This document shows, in pieces, positions 24,814 to 33,475 of a DNA stretch of 64,000 bases; position 1 is the stretch's first letter, and each line of letters opens with the position of its first letter. The DNA comes from Paenibacillus alginolyticus DSM 5050 = NBRC 15375 (lineage in GTDB: Bacteria; Bacillota; Bacilli; Paenibacillales; NBRC-103111). The notes beneath the pieces were generated by a model. That model saw only the letters and a list, made by a program, of their open reading frames with translations, made no database searches and had not been told where the DNA came from. Both the position numbers and the translations under genes were made by a program. The stretch covers positions 1 to 64,000 of the forward strand of contig NZ_AUGY01000019.1 of NCBI RefSeq assembly GCF_000422905.1. The letters are read 5' to 3'.

Positions 24814-25776
24814 TCACTTTAAAGGCTTACTATAAGTAGGAACATTATTATGCGCCAAACGGCCACAGGCGGCAGCTACGATGCCGCATACCATATCATC
24901 GATAAATGTATTGCATTTTCCTTCGGAATGATCGCTATCGAGGTCTTTAATAATCCCGATTTTCTCCTTGTCTAGGTATCCGAAATTCGTGAGTGCAATG
25001 GTCCCATACATGAGCGGAACGGCTGTAGCGATGCTTTCATCAACCCCGAAAAGCCCTTCGTCTTGCCCAACAATATGATTATACTGGGGATTAAATTCTT
25101 CTGCTTCGACGGCTGTATCAATTTTGATCGCTAATTGAAGGGCATGGAAGGTTTGCTGTTTTCGTAATACGGCAAGAATATGCTCTTCACAAAGGCTGCG
25201 CTCCATATCCGGATTGTAGGGCCTTTGAAGCTGATCCAAAATATCCACCATATCCTCCAAAACCACGCCTCTCGACTCGAACAGTGCCAGGTTACGTGCG
25301 GTATAATCCTCTTTCACATTTTCAGAAATGATTGAACTGGCCGTGGATGCAACAATGGCACAGATCCCTTTGGAAATGAAAGATTTTGGACGTTTGGTCG
25401 GGAAAAAGAAGCGGAATTTACAATCCATAAATCCAAAAAGAGAAATCGCGCCGCTGCCATATAGTCCGCAGATGGACATTGCAATGGTGCGATGAACATT
25501 ATAAGCAGGGTCTTTCATACTGGCTAGCAGCTCGGAATCATGCTTGACCTTCTTTTGGAGCTCCATGAGTGTGGACATAACGTTATAAGTTTCTGTTTTG
25601 CTTAATACACCCAGTAGAGTCGTTGTGATCGTTTCATAGGGAATTTTCTTAATTCCTTTAATTTCGACGAGTAGGCGAGCAACGGCTTCTTCGATGACAG
25701 CTTGGGGATAGTGACTGAAGACCTCTTCACGGAATTCGTTGAAAATGTTTGCTTTTTCTTTAAGGAAAGTTCTCAT
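24814..25776 (-). CDS. PgpA/YutG-like protein with duplicated domain
   Basis: The 320-aa protein is about twice the size of YutG. The C-terminal half (about 155-315) closely follows the phosphatidylglycerophosphatase A/YutG family: RGVVLEDMVDILDQLQRPYNP, DEGLFGVDE, MYGTIALTNFGYLDKEK and NTFIDDMVCGIVAAACGRLAHN. The N-terminal half repeats the pattern in degraded form (IAMSICGLYGSGAISLFGFMD, then GICAIVASTASSIISE) without the acidic residues. Family members dephosphorylate phosphatidylglycerophosphate, but activity here is unproven. The ATG lies behind AGGCATTGCG, a weak ribosome binding site. Monocistronic. Confidence 0.8.
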   Translation of the reverse strand: MRTFLKEKANIFNEFREEVFSHYPQAVIEEAVARLLVEIKGIKKIPYETITTTLLGVLSKTETYNVMSTLMELQKKVKHDSELLASMKDPAYNVHRTIAMSICGLYGSGAISLFGFMDCKFRFFFPTKRPKSFISKGICAIVASTASSIISENVKEDYTARNLALFESRGVVLEDMVDILDQLQRPYNPDMERSLCEEHILAVLRKQQTFHALQLAIKIDTAVEAEEFNPQYNHIVGQDEGLFGVDESIATAVPLMYGTIALTNFGYLDKEKIGIIKDLDSDHSEGKCNTFIDDMVCGIVAAACGRLAHNNVPTYSKPLK

Positions 25777-26064
25777 CGCAATGCCTCCAAATTAGGTCTT
25801 TTCTTTATTTTTGAGTATAGCATATCTTCAAAAGATGCCGAAGGAAGTTAGCTCCCAAGATAACTAATCATCATGTTCTACAAGACGCAGCAGGGTGTTA
25901 ATCCGGGGGTATGACTTTTTTTATAAAGAGGACAAAAAGTAGTTATAAATCGGACAAAGCCTCGTATACATAATAATACGAAAAAGACAGTGTACAGGCC
26001 ATGTTAAGAAAATATAGGCAGATGCTTCCGGTGTCTGCGAAAACTTGGAGGAGGAAATAAGCTA

Positions 26065-27078
26065 ATGAAACATCAACATTGGATTCGTTCAGCCGCTATC
26101 GCGGGGGTAATTGCCTTGCTGACCACGGGATGTTCGGTTCTGGGCACTGGAAAGAAAAGTGACATCGATGCACCTCCGACAACGGGTGCGGGAGCTGACG
26201 CGAAGACGACATCAGCAGCCGTTACGATCGATATGATCGAAGACAATTCATCACAGATGACGGTTTATGTGAAAGATGGTAAAGGCTTCGTAGCTCCGCT
26301 TAGTCTTGGATTACCTAAGACGGTGTCTGTCGCCAAAACGACTCTCGAGTATATGGTGGACGGAGGACCGGTTGCAAGCATGCTTCCATCTGGTTTTGGG
26401 GCTCTGCTGCCTAAAGGTACGAAGGTCATTAGTTTAAATGTCACATCAGACAAGCGTGCCATTGTTGATTTCTCAAAGGAATTCCTCAATTACGATGGGG
26501 CGAATGAGAGAAAGATTTTGGAGGCGATCACTTGGAACCTGACGAGCTTCCCAACCGTAGAGAAAGTACAGCTGCGTGTAGATGGGAAAGATCTGAAGGA
26601 GATGCCGAAAGGAAAGACACCGCTGGATATACCTCTTGCACGCTCTATGGGGATCAACATCGAGAAAGCTGAGGACGCTGAATTTGGTCAATCCACACCA
26701 GTTACCCTCTATTTCTTGAATCAAAATGATCAAAATTACAAATATTATGTACCTGTTACAAGGCTTGTCAAAAGGACTGATGATGTTGCGAAAGCGGTTG
26801 TCGAACAGTTGATCAAAGGGCCTGATCAGAAGAAGGGTCTGGCTGCTGTTCTGAATGCTACAACGGAAGTGAAGAGCATTAAGCCTGCGGATGGCGTTAT
26901 AACCGTTGACTTCTCCAATAAATTCCTTGGCGCAGATCAGAAAGCACCGGCCGAGGCCATGCAGTCCGTTATTCTTTCATTGACGGAGAACACAAGCTTT
27001 AAACAAGTGCAAATTAAAGTGGATGGCGCCGTGAAGCCTGTAGCTAAACCAGCTCATATTAATCCGGCTAAGCTTTAA
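26065..27078 (+). CDS. gerM: GerM-like spore germination/sporulation lipoprotein
   Basis: A 337-aa lipoprotein: signal peptide with lipobox LLTTGC (Cys about residue 23), then two GerMN domains (about 75-190 and 215-325), each with the pattern VYVKDGKG/LYFLNQND, LIKGP/YMVDGGP and VDFSKEF/VDFSNKF. The order gerM-rph-rdgB is the same as in Bacillus, where gerM is needed for sporulation and germination. AGGAGGA precedes the ATG. It anchors on the outer face of the membrane. Confidence 0.9.
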   Translation: MKHQHWIRSAAIAGVIALLTTGCSVLGTGKKSDIDAPPTTGAGADAKTTSAAVTIDMIEDNSSQMTVYVKDGKGFVAPLSLGLPKTVSVAKTTLEYMVDGGPVASMLPSGFGALLPKGTKVISLNVTSDKRAIVDFSKEFLNYDGANERKILEAITWNLTSFPTVEKVQLRVDGKDLKEMPKGKTPLDIPLARSMGINIEKAEDAEFGQSTPVTLYFLNQNDQNYKYYVPVTRLVKRTDDVAKAVVEQLIKGPDQKKGLAAVLNATTEVKSIKPADGVITVDFSNKFLGADQKAPAEAMQSVILSLTENTSFKQVQIKVDGAVKPVAKPAHINPAKL

Positions 27079-27276
27079 GAAGCTTGCCCGGTTCTAACGA
27101 CCTCTATGCATTAGCGTTTGTCTTTGACAAGGCGCTTGTATAGGGGTTTTCTCAGCATTATAATCAATGTTCGGCATCATTGTTTTGGGCTTGGGATGCT
27201 TTTCGCTGGCTACTTTGTTACAATGGGGCGTAGGAACAAAGCTTCTGATGGAAGCAACAGGAGGAGAACAACATTT

Positions 27277-28035
27277 ATGAGAATTGGCGGTAGAACGAAT
27301 CAAGAACTGCGACCTATGAAAATAACCCCTCATTATATAAAACACGCGGAAGGCTCGGTGCTAATTGAGGTCGGGGATACCAAAGTGATTTGTACGGCGA
27401 CGATTGAAGAACGCGTCCCGCCTTTTATGAAAGGTCAAGGGAAAGGCTGGGTTACGGCTGAATATTCGATGCTGCCTCGAGCTACGCAAGTTAGAAATCA
27501 GCGTGAAGCTGCTAAAGGTAAGCTTGGTGGACGTACAATGGAGATTCAGCGTCTTATAGGCCGTGCGCTTCGTTCCGTTGTGAATTTGGAAGCATTAGGC
27601 GAAAGATCCATCACATTGGATTGCGATGTTATTCAAGCGGATGGCGGTACTCGTACAACGTCAATTACCGGTGCTTTTGTTGCCATGGCATTTGCAATCG
27701 ACAAATTGGCGACAGACAAAAAATTATCCAAATTCCCGATTAACGATTTTCTGGCTTCTGTAAGTGTTGGGGTTATCGGCCAAACACCGCGGCTGGATCT
27801 GAATTATGAAGAGGATTCACATGCGAAAGTAGATATGAATGTCGTTATGACGGGGCAGGGTCAATTCGTTGAAATCCAAGGAACTGGCGAGGATGCTCCT
27901 TTTTCCCGTAAAGAACTGGATGAACTGCTCGCTCTGGCTGAAACAGGTATCCATACGATGATTGAGGAGCAATCTAACGTATTAGGCCCGATCGCTGATC
28001 GCATTCGAGGTGTACATCATGCTGCTACAAAGTAA
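27277..28035 (+). CDS. rph: Ribonuclease PH
   Basis: This phosphorolytic 3'-5' exoribonuclease trims tRNA 3' ends. The ATG at 27277 behind AGGAGGAGAAC gives 252 aa, the usual length. Signatures include [13 protein letters not shown] at the start, [53 protein letters not shown] and ANEG-region equivalents. The longer open frame beginning at 27118 has no ribosome binding site. Its end overlaps rdgB. Confidence 0.96.
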   Translation: MRIGGRTNQELRPMKITPHYIKHAEGSVLIEVGDTKVICTATIEERVPPFMKGQGKGWVTAEYSMLPRATQVRNQREAAKGKLGGRTMEIQRLIGRALRSVVNLEALGERSITLDCDVIQADGGTRTTSITGAFVAMAFAIDKLATDKKLSKFPINDFLASVSVGVIGQTPRLDLNYEEDSHAKVDMNVVMTGQGQFVEIQGTGEDAPFSRKELDELLALAETGIHTMIEEQSNVLGPIADRIRGVHHAATK

Positions 28036-28666
28036 TTTCGTCGTTATTGCAACGCGTAACGAAGGCAAAGTCAAAGAGTTTGAGAAGCTTTTTGGAGCAA
28101 AAGGATACAAGGTTCGCTGCTTAACGGACTATACGGATCTGCCGGAAATCGTGGAGAGCGGTACAACGTTTGCAGAAAATGCACGCATTAAAGCCCAAAT
28201 CATTTCAGCACATCTCCATGTGCCGGTTCTTGCTGATGATTCAGGTTTGTGTGTAGCTGCTTTAAATGGTGAACCGGGTGTTTATTCTGCCAGGTACGCT
28301 GGAGAAAATGCTACGGACTCGGACAATAATGCTAAGCTGCTGCAAGCATTAAGAGAGGTAGTTTCTATAGACGGTTTGCCTGCAGACGCAGAGCACCCAA
28401 AGCTTCTTAGCGAAGCTTCCTTTGTTTGTGCGCTGACACTCATCGATCCTGTAGCGAATGAAGTCATCGAAGCGGAGGACTCTTGCCGTGGTTACATCAT
28501 TGGCGAAGAACGCGGCGAAAGCGGCTTCGGTTATGATCCCTTATTTTATATCCCTGCTCTTGGGAGAACGATGGCGGAGTTAACGATGGAAGAGAAGAAT
28601 GAGATGAGTCATCGAGCCAAAGCTTTGCGCATGTTTTTGGATAGACTTCCTGATCAGAATGACTAG
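28019..28666 (+). CDS. rdgB: XTP/dITP diphosphatase (RdgB/HAM1)
   Basis: It hydrolyses non-canonical purine nucleotides to monophosphates, keeping them out of DNA and RNA. The ATG at 28019 lies 6 bases after GAGGTG; 215 aa. Substrate loop [11 protein letters not shown] is near residue 10, [26 protein letters not shown] near 70-95, and [11 protein letters not shown] near 165. It overlaps the end of rph by 17 bases, so translation is coupled. Confidence 0.95.
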   Translation: MLLQSNFVVIATRNEGKVKEFEKLFGAKGYKVRCLTDYTDLPEIVESGTTFAENARIKAQIISAHLHVPVLADDSGLCVAALNGEPGVYSARYAGENATDSDNNAKLLQALREVVSIDGLPADAEHPKLLSEASFVCALTLIDPVANEVIEAEDSCRGYIIGEERGESGFGYDPLFYIPALGRTMAELTMEEKNEMSHRAKALRMFLDRLPDQND

Positions 28667-28676
28667 TATCACAAAG

Positions 28677-28719
28677 AAAACCTGCTTCCACTTTTATCGG
28701 TGGCCAGCAGGTTTTTTTC
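28677..28719. terminator. Bidirectional terminator between rdgB and asnB
   Basis: AAAACCTGCT and AGCAGGTTTT pair, extended by CCAC/GGTGG with one bulge, with T-runs on both strands. Confidence 0.9.
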
Positions 28720-28721
28720 AT

Positions 28722-30566
28722 TTATCGGATGGAAATTTTATAGGAACGTAACCAGGTGTCCACTTGTGCCAAATAGGCGAATAGTTGAGGACCCGTCATC
28801 AGCTGACCGAACCATGGGAGATCGAAATCATTCGTTTCTGAGCTGGCAAGTGCGCGAATTTTCTTAACATCAATGAAGGGAAGCAAGGGGGAGCTGGGGT
28901 CATCCAGAATTTCCAGCACCCATTTTCTCACAGCGGCCAAGTAATTGGGGTTGTGAGTCTTTGGATAAGGACTTTTCTTGCGAGTTAGCACATCCTCAGG
29001 AAGAACACCTCTGAGCGCTTTGCGCAAAATACCTTTCTCACGATCCCCCGATGTTTTGATTTCCCAGGGAATATTCCAAACATACTCGACAAGACGGTGA
29101 TCGCAGAAAGGGACGCGAACTTCAAGTCCGACGGCCATGCTCATACGATCCTTTCGATCCAGAAGTGTAGGCATGAACCGGGTAATGTTCAAATAAGACA
29201 TTTCTCGCATACGGTTTTGCTGCTGTGTTTCCCCAGCTAACCGTGGCACTTCGCTGAGCGCTTGCTGATATCGATTATTGACATACTCGACAGGTTTGAT
29301 CCAATCCACAAGATCGGGAGCGAGCAGGTCAACGCGATTGTTCAGTTTCAAAGACCAAGGGAACGTACCCGCTCCCAAAGCTTCTTCGTTGTGGAACCAA
29401 GGATATCCACCGAATATTTCGTCGGCTGCTTCGCCGGAAATGGCAACGGTCGCTTCCTTTTTGATCTCACGACAAAATAAATAAAGAGACCCATCAACAT
29501 CAGCCATTCCTGGTGTATCACGGGCGAATACTGCTGTTTTCAGAGATTCGACAAGCTCGGGTGTGTCAAATTCAATATAGTGATGCTCGGTGCCTAGATG
29601 CTCCGTCATCCGTTTAATCCAAGGTGCATCTGAATTCGGCTGAAAGATGTTGGCTTTAAAATGCTTGTCATTATCTTTGTAATCAACGGAAAAAGTATGC
29701 AGAGCGCCTTGCCCGCTTTCCTTGTAATGAGCAGAAGCAAGTGCCGTAAGCGCACTAGAGTCAAGACCACCTGATAGAAGGGTACAGATGGGAACATCAG
29801 ACACAAGTTGGCGCTGGGATGTATCACTAAGCAGTTGCTGAACTTGCAATGCCGTAGCAGCGATATCGTCGGAGTGCTGGTGGCTTTCGAGCTTCCAATA
29901 TGTTCGAATGGATAAGCCATTGCGGTCAAATACAGCGCATTGTCCTGGTTTGAGCTCTGACATGTTGCGATAAATCCCATGACCAGGTGTGCGAGCCGGA
30001 CCTACTGCGAAGATTTCGGCCAAGCCTTCTGCGCCAACCTCTGCTTGGAAGTCGGGGTGTGCGAGTATGGCTTTCGGCTCTGAGCCGAATAGAAGCACAC
30101 TATTTTGATGAGAATAAAAAAGCGGCTTTACACCGAGCCGATCTCTGACCAAATAAAGGGATTGTTCTTGATCATTCCAGGCCGCGAAAGCGAAAATGCC
30201 ATTAAGCCGGTCTACACAAGCTCTCCCCCACTCAATAAAAGCAACAAGCAGCACTTCTGTATCACAGTTTGTGCGGAAATGATGCCCACGAAGTTCGAGC
30301 TCTTTTTTGAGTTCTGGGGCGTTATAGAGTTCGCCATTATATACGATCGTGTACGTGTAGTCTCCTTGTTTCCGTACCATGGGCTGAGCGCCGTTTTCCG
30401 GATCCATTACACTAAGACGTCGATGGCCGAGGGCACAATGCTGTGAAATCCAAGTACCAGAAGCATCGGGTCCGCGCAAATGGAGCGTTTCCGTCATATT
30501 TTCTAGAATGGACGGGTACCCGGTCAAGTCTTTCCGCCAATCTATCCAACCCGTTATTCCGCACAT
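28722..30566 (-). CDS. asnB: Asparagine synthase (glutamine-hydrolysing)
   Basis: It makes asparagine (or amidates a related substrate) using glutamine and ATP. The 614-aa protein starts MCGITG, so Cys2 becomes the catalytic nucleophile of the class II glutaminase domain (about 1-210). The synthetase domain has the pyrophosphate loop LSGGLDSSAL (about 258-267) and SGEAADEIFGGYPW (about 380). AAGGAAGG precedes the ATG. Length fits AsnB/AsnO types. Confidence 0.93.
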   Translation of the reverse strand: MCGITGWIDWRKDLTGYPSILENMTETLHLRGPDASGTWISQHCALGHRRLSVMDPENGAQPMVRKQGDYTYTIVYNGELYNAPELKKELELRGHHFRTNCDTEVLLVAFIEWGRACVDRLNGIFAFAAWNDQEQSLYLVRDRLGVKPLFYSHQNSVLLFGSEPKAILAHPDFQAEVGAEGLAEIFAVGPARTPGHGIYRNMSELKPGQCAVFDRNGLSIRTYWKLESHQHSDDIAATALQVQQLLSDTSQRQLVSDVPICTLLSGGLDSSALTALASAHYKESGQGALHTFSVDYKDNDKHFKANIFQPNSDAPWIKRMTEHLGTEHHYIEFDTPELVESLKTAVFARDTPGMADVDGSLYLFCREIKKEATVAISGEAADEIFGGYPWFHNEEALGAGTFPWSLKLNNRVDLLAPDLVDWIKPVEYVNNRYQQALSEVPRLAGETQQQNRMREMSYLNITRFMPTLLDRKDRMSMAVGLEVRVPFCDHRLVEYVWNIPWEIKTSGDREKGILRKALRGVLPEDVLTRKKSPYPKTHNPNYLAAVRKWVLEILDDPSSPLLPFIDVKKIRALASSETNDFDLPWFGQLMTGPQLFAYLAQVDTWLRSYKISIR

Positions 30567-30744
30567 AGACGTTCCTTCCTTTCCTTATAAAGACAGCATG
30601 ATGATAAAGGGTATGCAAACGCAAGGTATATAATGTCTGTCCAGAATGAGATGGGCGCAGACAACTGGACGGATTTTGTGTTTTGTAGACAGGCCTGATA
30701 CAATAAACCCAATTCTTATTTATTAAATGACAAAGGTGATGACT

Positions 30745-31101
30745 ATGAAAAAGAAACACTCCAAAGCACAAATTGACTATTTGGCATCAAGAGAGCATTT
30801 TCTGCAAATCAGCAACCAAGCGGATAAACGAATAGCGGAATTAAAAGAGGAAGGTAAAGAAGTTGGGCAAGAAGAAATGGAAGAAATCATTGAGCGTGTC
30901 GGCTTGCACCGTGCTTACAATGAACTTACCCAAGCGGAGAATGTCTTGATTAACTGGACGCAAACGGCTATCAAAACCGAACCGGAATTTATTCAAAACC
31001 GCACTAATTTTGAGGAATTGTACGAAAAAGTCAAAACAGATGCAGAAGCAAGAGGCGCGATTCTTAATCTTGCCATGCGTTTAAATTTAGAGCTTGCGTG
31101 A
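30745..31101 (+). CDS. Small helical protein of unknown function
   Basis: Start ATG at 30745 behind AAAGGTGAT (the ATG at 30727 lies before that site), giving 118 aa. The protein is charged and predicted all-helical, with a heptad-like segment around residues 20-60 (ADKRIAELKEEGKEVGQEEM). No motif is recognised. It could be a coiled-coil adaptor. It is followed by a tiny ORF 46 bp later. Confidence 0.65.
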   Translation: MKKKHSKAQIDYLASREHFLQISNQADKRIAELKEEGKEVGQEEMEEIIERVGLHRAYNELTQAENVLINWTQTAIKTEPEFIQNRTNFEELYEKVKTDAEARGAILNLAMRLNLELA

Positions 31102-31147
31102 CATTCTAAAGAGGTAGTGCCATTCTTTCTTCAGGAGGCGAATGCTC

Positions 31148-31261
31148 ATGGATAGTCATTTCATTAGCAAGCTGCACGACAAGCAGAGGAAAGCCGCGAA
31201 GAATTTCAGGACGCAAGGTGACGGTCAGCCAGGCAGTAATTTGCCGCACAAGAAGCACTAA
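31148..31261 (+). CDS. Very small basic protein (37 aa)
   Basis: ATG at 31148 lies 9 bases after a perfect AGGAGG; an ATG two codons earlier is too close to that site. The 37 residues are hydrophilic and basic (start MDSHFISKLHDKQRKAAKNF, end NLPHKKH). A terminator follows 17 bases after the stop. The size and composition recall minor small spore proteins, but no family is recognised. Confidence 0.5.
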   Translation: MDSHFISKLHDKQRKAAKNFRTQGDGQPGSNLPHKKH

Positions 31262-31277
31262 GTCTAATGGCACCATC

Positions 31278-31313
31278 AAAAGCCTGTAGGGAGATTTCCT
31301 TACAGGCTTTTGC
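31278..31313 (+). terminator. Terminator after the 37-aa ORF
   Basis: AAAAGCCTGTA (31278-31288) pairs with TACAGGCTTTT (31301-31311) and is followed by GCTTTG. Confidence 0.87.
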
Positions 31314-31428
31314 TTTGTTTCCTTCTCCACTGTCCTTAATGGGTAGTTTATACAGCATATTTAGCGCGGTATCTCTCCATACTAATCAAGTGATCATTAT
31401 TTCAACTCAGAGGAGGATTAATCCCATT

Positions 31429-31560
31429 ATGAGCAAAAAGAAAAGTATGGACCAGCGAACACAAAGCACAATCGATCATTCGAAGCAATCTTCTCGCATA
31501 CAGTCCAATCTGGATTCAACAGAGCCTGGAAAGCACCAACCGAATCGTCCTTCCGTTTAA
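31429..31560 (+). CDS. Very small hydrophilic protein (43 aa)
   Basis: ATG at 31429 is preceded by AGGAGG with 12 bases between. The 43 residues are rich in Ser, Gln and Lys (MSKKKSMDQRTQSTIDHSKQ...), without hydrophobic core, and a terminator follows at 31598. Composition fits an intrinsically unfolded, possibly spore-associated peptide. Not recognised. Confidence 0.5.
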   Translation: MSKKKSMDQRTQSTIDHSKQSSRIQSNLDSTEPGKHQPNRPSV

Positions 31561-31597
31561 ATGCAGCGATTTGAATTTGTAAATACAGCTTCCGAGG

Positions 31598-31627
31598 AAG
31601 TCCCTACCATTTGGTGGGGGCTTTTTC
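31598..31627 (+). terminator. Terminator after the 43-aa ORF
   Basis: AAGTCCCTACCA pairs with TGGTGGGGGCTT (with G-U pairs) around a very short loop, followed by TTTTT. Confidence 0.8.
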
Positions 31628-31708
31628 CTTGTTTGTAAATAGAGTATGAGGTAAGATGAGATTTGAGTTTAAAAGATTTGAATAAACTCGGTCACAATTT
31701 CATATCCG

Positions 31709-31887
31709 AAATAGGTGCTTACCTTTCGCTATCCAAGCGCAGCGTAAGCTTAAAAGGGAAGATCGGTTTGAAGCCGACGCGGTCCCGCCACTGTAACAGA
31801 AGAGTCAACGTCTTGTATGCCACTGATCGACCGATTGGGAAGGCTGACGTTCGATGAAGATCCTGAAGCCAGGAGACCTGCCTATTT
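31709..31887 (+). promoter_or_regulatory. Cobalamin riboswitch upstream of the [2Fe-2S] protein
   Basis: All core blocks of the B12 box are present in order: AAATAGGTGC (P1), AAAAGGGAAG, AGCCGACGCGGTCCCGCCA, CACTGTAACAGAAG, a GCCACTG block, GGGAAGG, GATGAAGATCCTGAAGCC and AGGAGACCTGCCTATTT. P1 closes as AAATAGG (31709-31715) with CCTATTT (31881-31887). No terminator stem stands between it and the gene 45 bases on. The P1 3' strand can also pair with the ribosome binding site (ATAGG, 31917-31921), so control is probably translational. Confidence 0.93.
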
Positions 31888-31932
31888 CAGCAGCACATTT
31901 TATATACCTACGGGAGATAGGGAGGTGTTCTT

Positions 31933-32301
31933 ATGAGTACGTGGGATCTATCAACAGTCCAACATCATGTGCTTATCTGTAACGGAGGATCTTGTCTGAA
32001 ACATTCAGGAGATGAAACAACGCTAGCCATCCGAGATGAAATTTCGAAGCACGGAGCCGAGCATCTTATTCATACAACTCGGACTAGATGCAATGGCCGC
32101 TGTCAGGATGAAGGTGTTGTTACGGTGTATCCGCAAGGGATTTGGTACAAGGAAATGACACCAGAGACGGGTAGAAGGCTTGTGAGAGAGCATTTACTAG
32201 AGGGGAAGCCACTCGAGGAACATATGATTTATAGTTTTGAGGAGCGCTTTGTGCCAACTGGAATAGGAAATAAGGGCATTAGTCGCATACAAAGTAAATA
32301 A
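31933..32301 (+). CDS. (2Fe-2S) ferredoxin-domain protein under B12 riboswitch control
   Basis: A 122-aa thioredoxin-like [2Fe-2S] protein with cysteines CNGGSC (about residues 19-24) and CNGRC (about 56-60), then VTVYPQGIWYKEMTPETGRR. It belongs to the family of small ferredoxins found in cobalamin gene clusters (CbiW-like in Bacillus). Here it stands alone: no corrin biosynthesis gene follows and a terminator comes next. GGGAGGTG precedes the ATG. A role as electron donor in corrin ring chemistry or cobalt reduction is inferred from the riboswitch. Confidence 0.82.
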   Translation: MSTWDLSTVQHHVLICNGGSCLKHSGDETTLAIRDEISKHGAEHLIHTTRTRCNGRCQDEGVVTVYPQGIWYKEMTPETGRRLVREHLLEGKPLEEHMIYSFEERFVPTGIGNKGISRIQSK

Positions 32302-32329
32302 TCAGATAATGAAAGTTTAAAAAGGGGGC

Positions 32330-32420
32330 TTCCCGAAAGGTTAATAAACCTTTTTGGGAATCTACCTTAAAGCACGTATCCAAAAGGATTTTCGCCATTA
32401 GGGGGAGGTCCTTTTTGGTC
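32330..32420. terminator. Two hairpins after the ferredoxin gene
   Basis: TTCCCGAAAGGTT (32330-32342) pairs with AACCTTTTTGGGAA (32347-32360). Further on, CCAAAAGGA (32380-32388) pairs with TCCTTTTTGG (32409-32418). The rest of the gap at 32302-32638 shows no gene. Confidence 0.6.
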
Positions 32421-32573
32421 ATATATGCGCGCGTTTTCCGCGCTTATTGGTCATACTTGTTCATAATGGAACGACAAGCCACTTAGGTGGATGAAAAGAG
32501 CTAAACATTGAATTAGCGGAACGAGAGGGCCTATCTCATTGATAGATGGATGGATGCATGCAAGTACACGTGA

Positions 32574-32614
32574 AGAGGCTGTCCCTCTAATCATAATTGG
32601 GACAGCCTCTTTTA
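32574..32614. terminator. Strong hairpin at the end of the cobalt transporter operon
   Basis: A perfect 12-bp stem, AGAGGCTGTCCC (32574-32585) with GGGACAGCCTCT (32599-32610), is followed by TTTT on the + strand. It lies 25 bases beyond the cbiO stop on the - strand, where the T-run is poor; it may mainly stop + strand transcription. Confidence 0.75.
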
Positions 32615-32638
32615 ACTTTATATTGTCGTTGATTATAA

Positions 32639-33475
32639 TTATGCAAAGACTTTTTGCAATAATGTTGTAAAGTCACTCACATTCCTTGGTGCTGAGACTC
32701 CCTGACGGCTAGCTTCAGGCAGTGCATCCCACAGATCTAGCAGCATGGGCCTGTCAAGTCCGAGACTATTAAGTGCCTTGCTATCTTTGAATATTTCAGC
32801 TGGCGTGCCTTCCATGACGCACTGTCCCCGATCCATCACCAGAATCCAATCAGCCCATGAATAAGCTAGATTCATGTCATGGGTGGCCATGACTAACGTG
32901 ATTCCGCGGCTATGGATCCGGTCCAGTTCCTCGACAAGCTGTTGTTCCGATATCCGATCCAGATAGGCCGTTGGTTCATCCAGCAGCAGCAGCTTTGGTT
33001 CAAGCACGAGCACGCCGGCTAAGGCTACTCGTTTCTTTTGACCGAGACTCAAGTGGTGAATGGGAGTGTGTGCTAAATGTTCGAGTCCCAATGTGAGTAA
33101 GATAGCTTCTGCTCGGCGAGTAATCTCAGGCTCAGGAACGGCGGCATTCCGCAGACCGTAGGTGACATCCTCATAGGGAGTATTCAGAATGAGCTGCTGT
33201 TCCGGATCCTGAAAGACAAGTCCAACGTCTTGACGTAATTGTTTGAGCTCTTTGCGTTCGTAAGTTAAAGGCTTGTTCTTCCATAAAACTTGCCCTGATG
33301 AAGGTGTATGAATGCCAATAGCCTGAAGAAATAATGTTGATTTGCCAGAGCCATTATGGCCGCATATGGCGGTTTTTTTCCCCTCGGGGATGCGGAGCTT
33401 TAATTTGTTTAAAGCCTTCGTCTGTGAAGCGGGATAGCTGAAGCTAACTTCTATGGTTTCTAAAAGCGTGCTCAT
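32639..33475 (-). CDS. cbiO: Cobalt ECF transporter ATPase
   Basis: ATP-binding subunit of the CbiMNQO energy-coupling-factor importer. The ATG at 33475, behind GGAGGAG, overlaps the cbiQ stop (ATGA) and gives 278 aa. Walker A CGHNGSGKST is near residue 38, the ABC signature LSLGQKKRVALAGVL near 140, Walker B LLLDEPTAYLD near 160, and the switch His in ATHDMNLAYS near 195. Confidence 0.94.
   Translation of the reverse strand: MSTLLETIEVSFSYPASQTKALNKLKLRIPEGKKTAICGHNGSGKSTLFLQAIGIHTPSSGQVLWKNKPLTYERKELKQLRQDVGLVFQDPEQQLILNTPYEDVTYGLRNAAVPEPEITRRAEAILLTLGLEHLAHTPIHHLSLGQKKRVALAGVLVLEPKLLLLDEPTAYLDRISEQQLVEELDRIHSRGITLVMATHDMNLAYSWADWILVMDRGQCVMEGTPAEIFKDSKALNSLGLDRPMLLDLWDALPEASRQGVSAPRNVSDFTTLLQKVFA

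Noticed and set aside
25777-26064. Possible sigma-E promoter of gerM (TATACATA and TTATAAA upstream)
   Set aside because: The match to both elements is partial and cannot be separated from chance in A/T-rich DNA.
31106-31330. A - strand frame of 74 codons opposite the 37-aa ORF
   Set aside because: No ribosome binding site, and it spans a terminator; the + strand small ORF has better signals.
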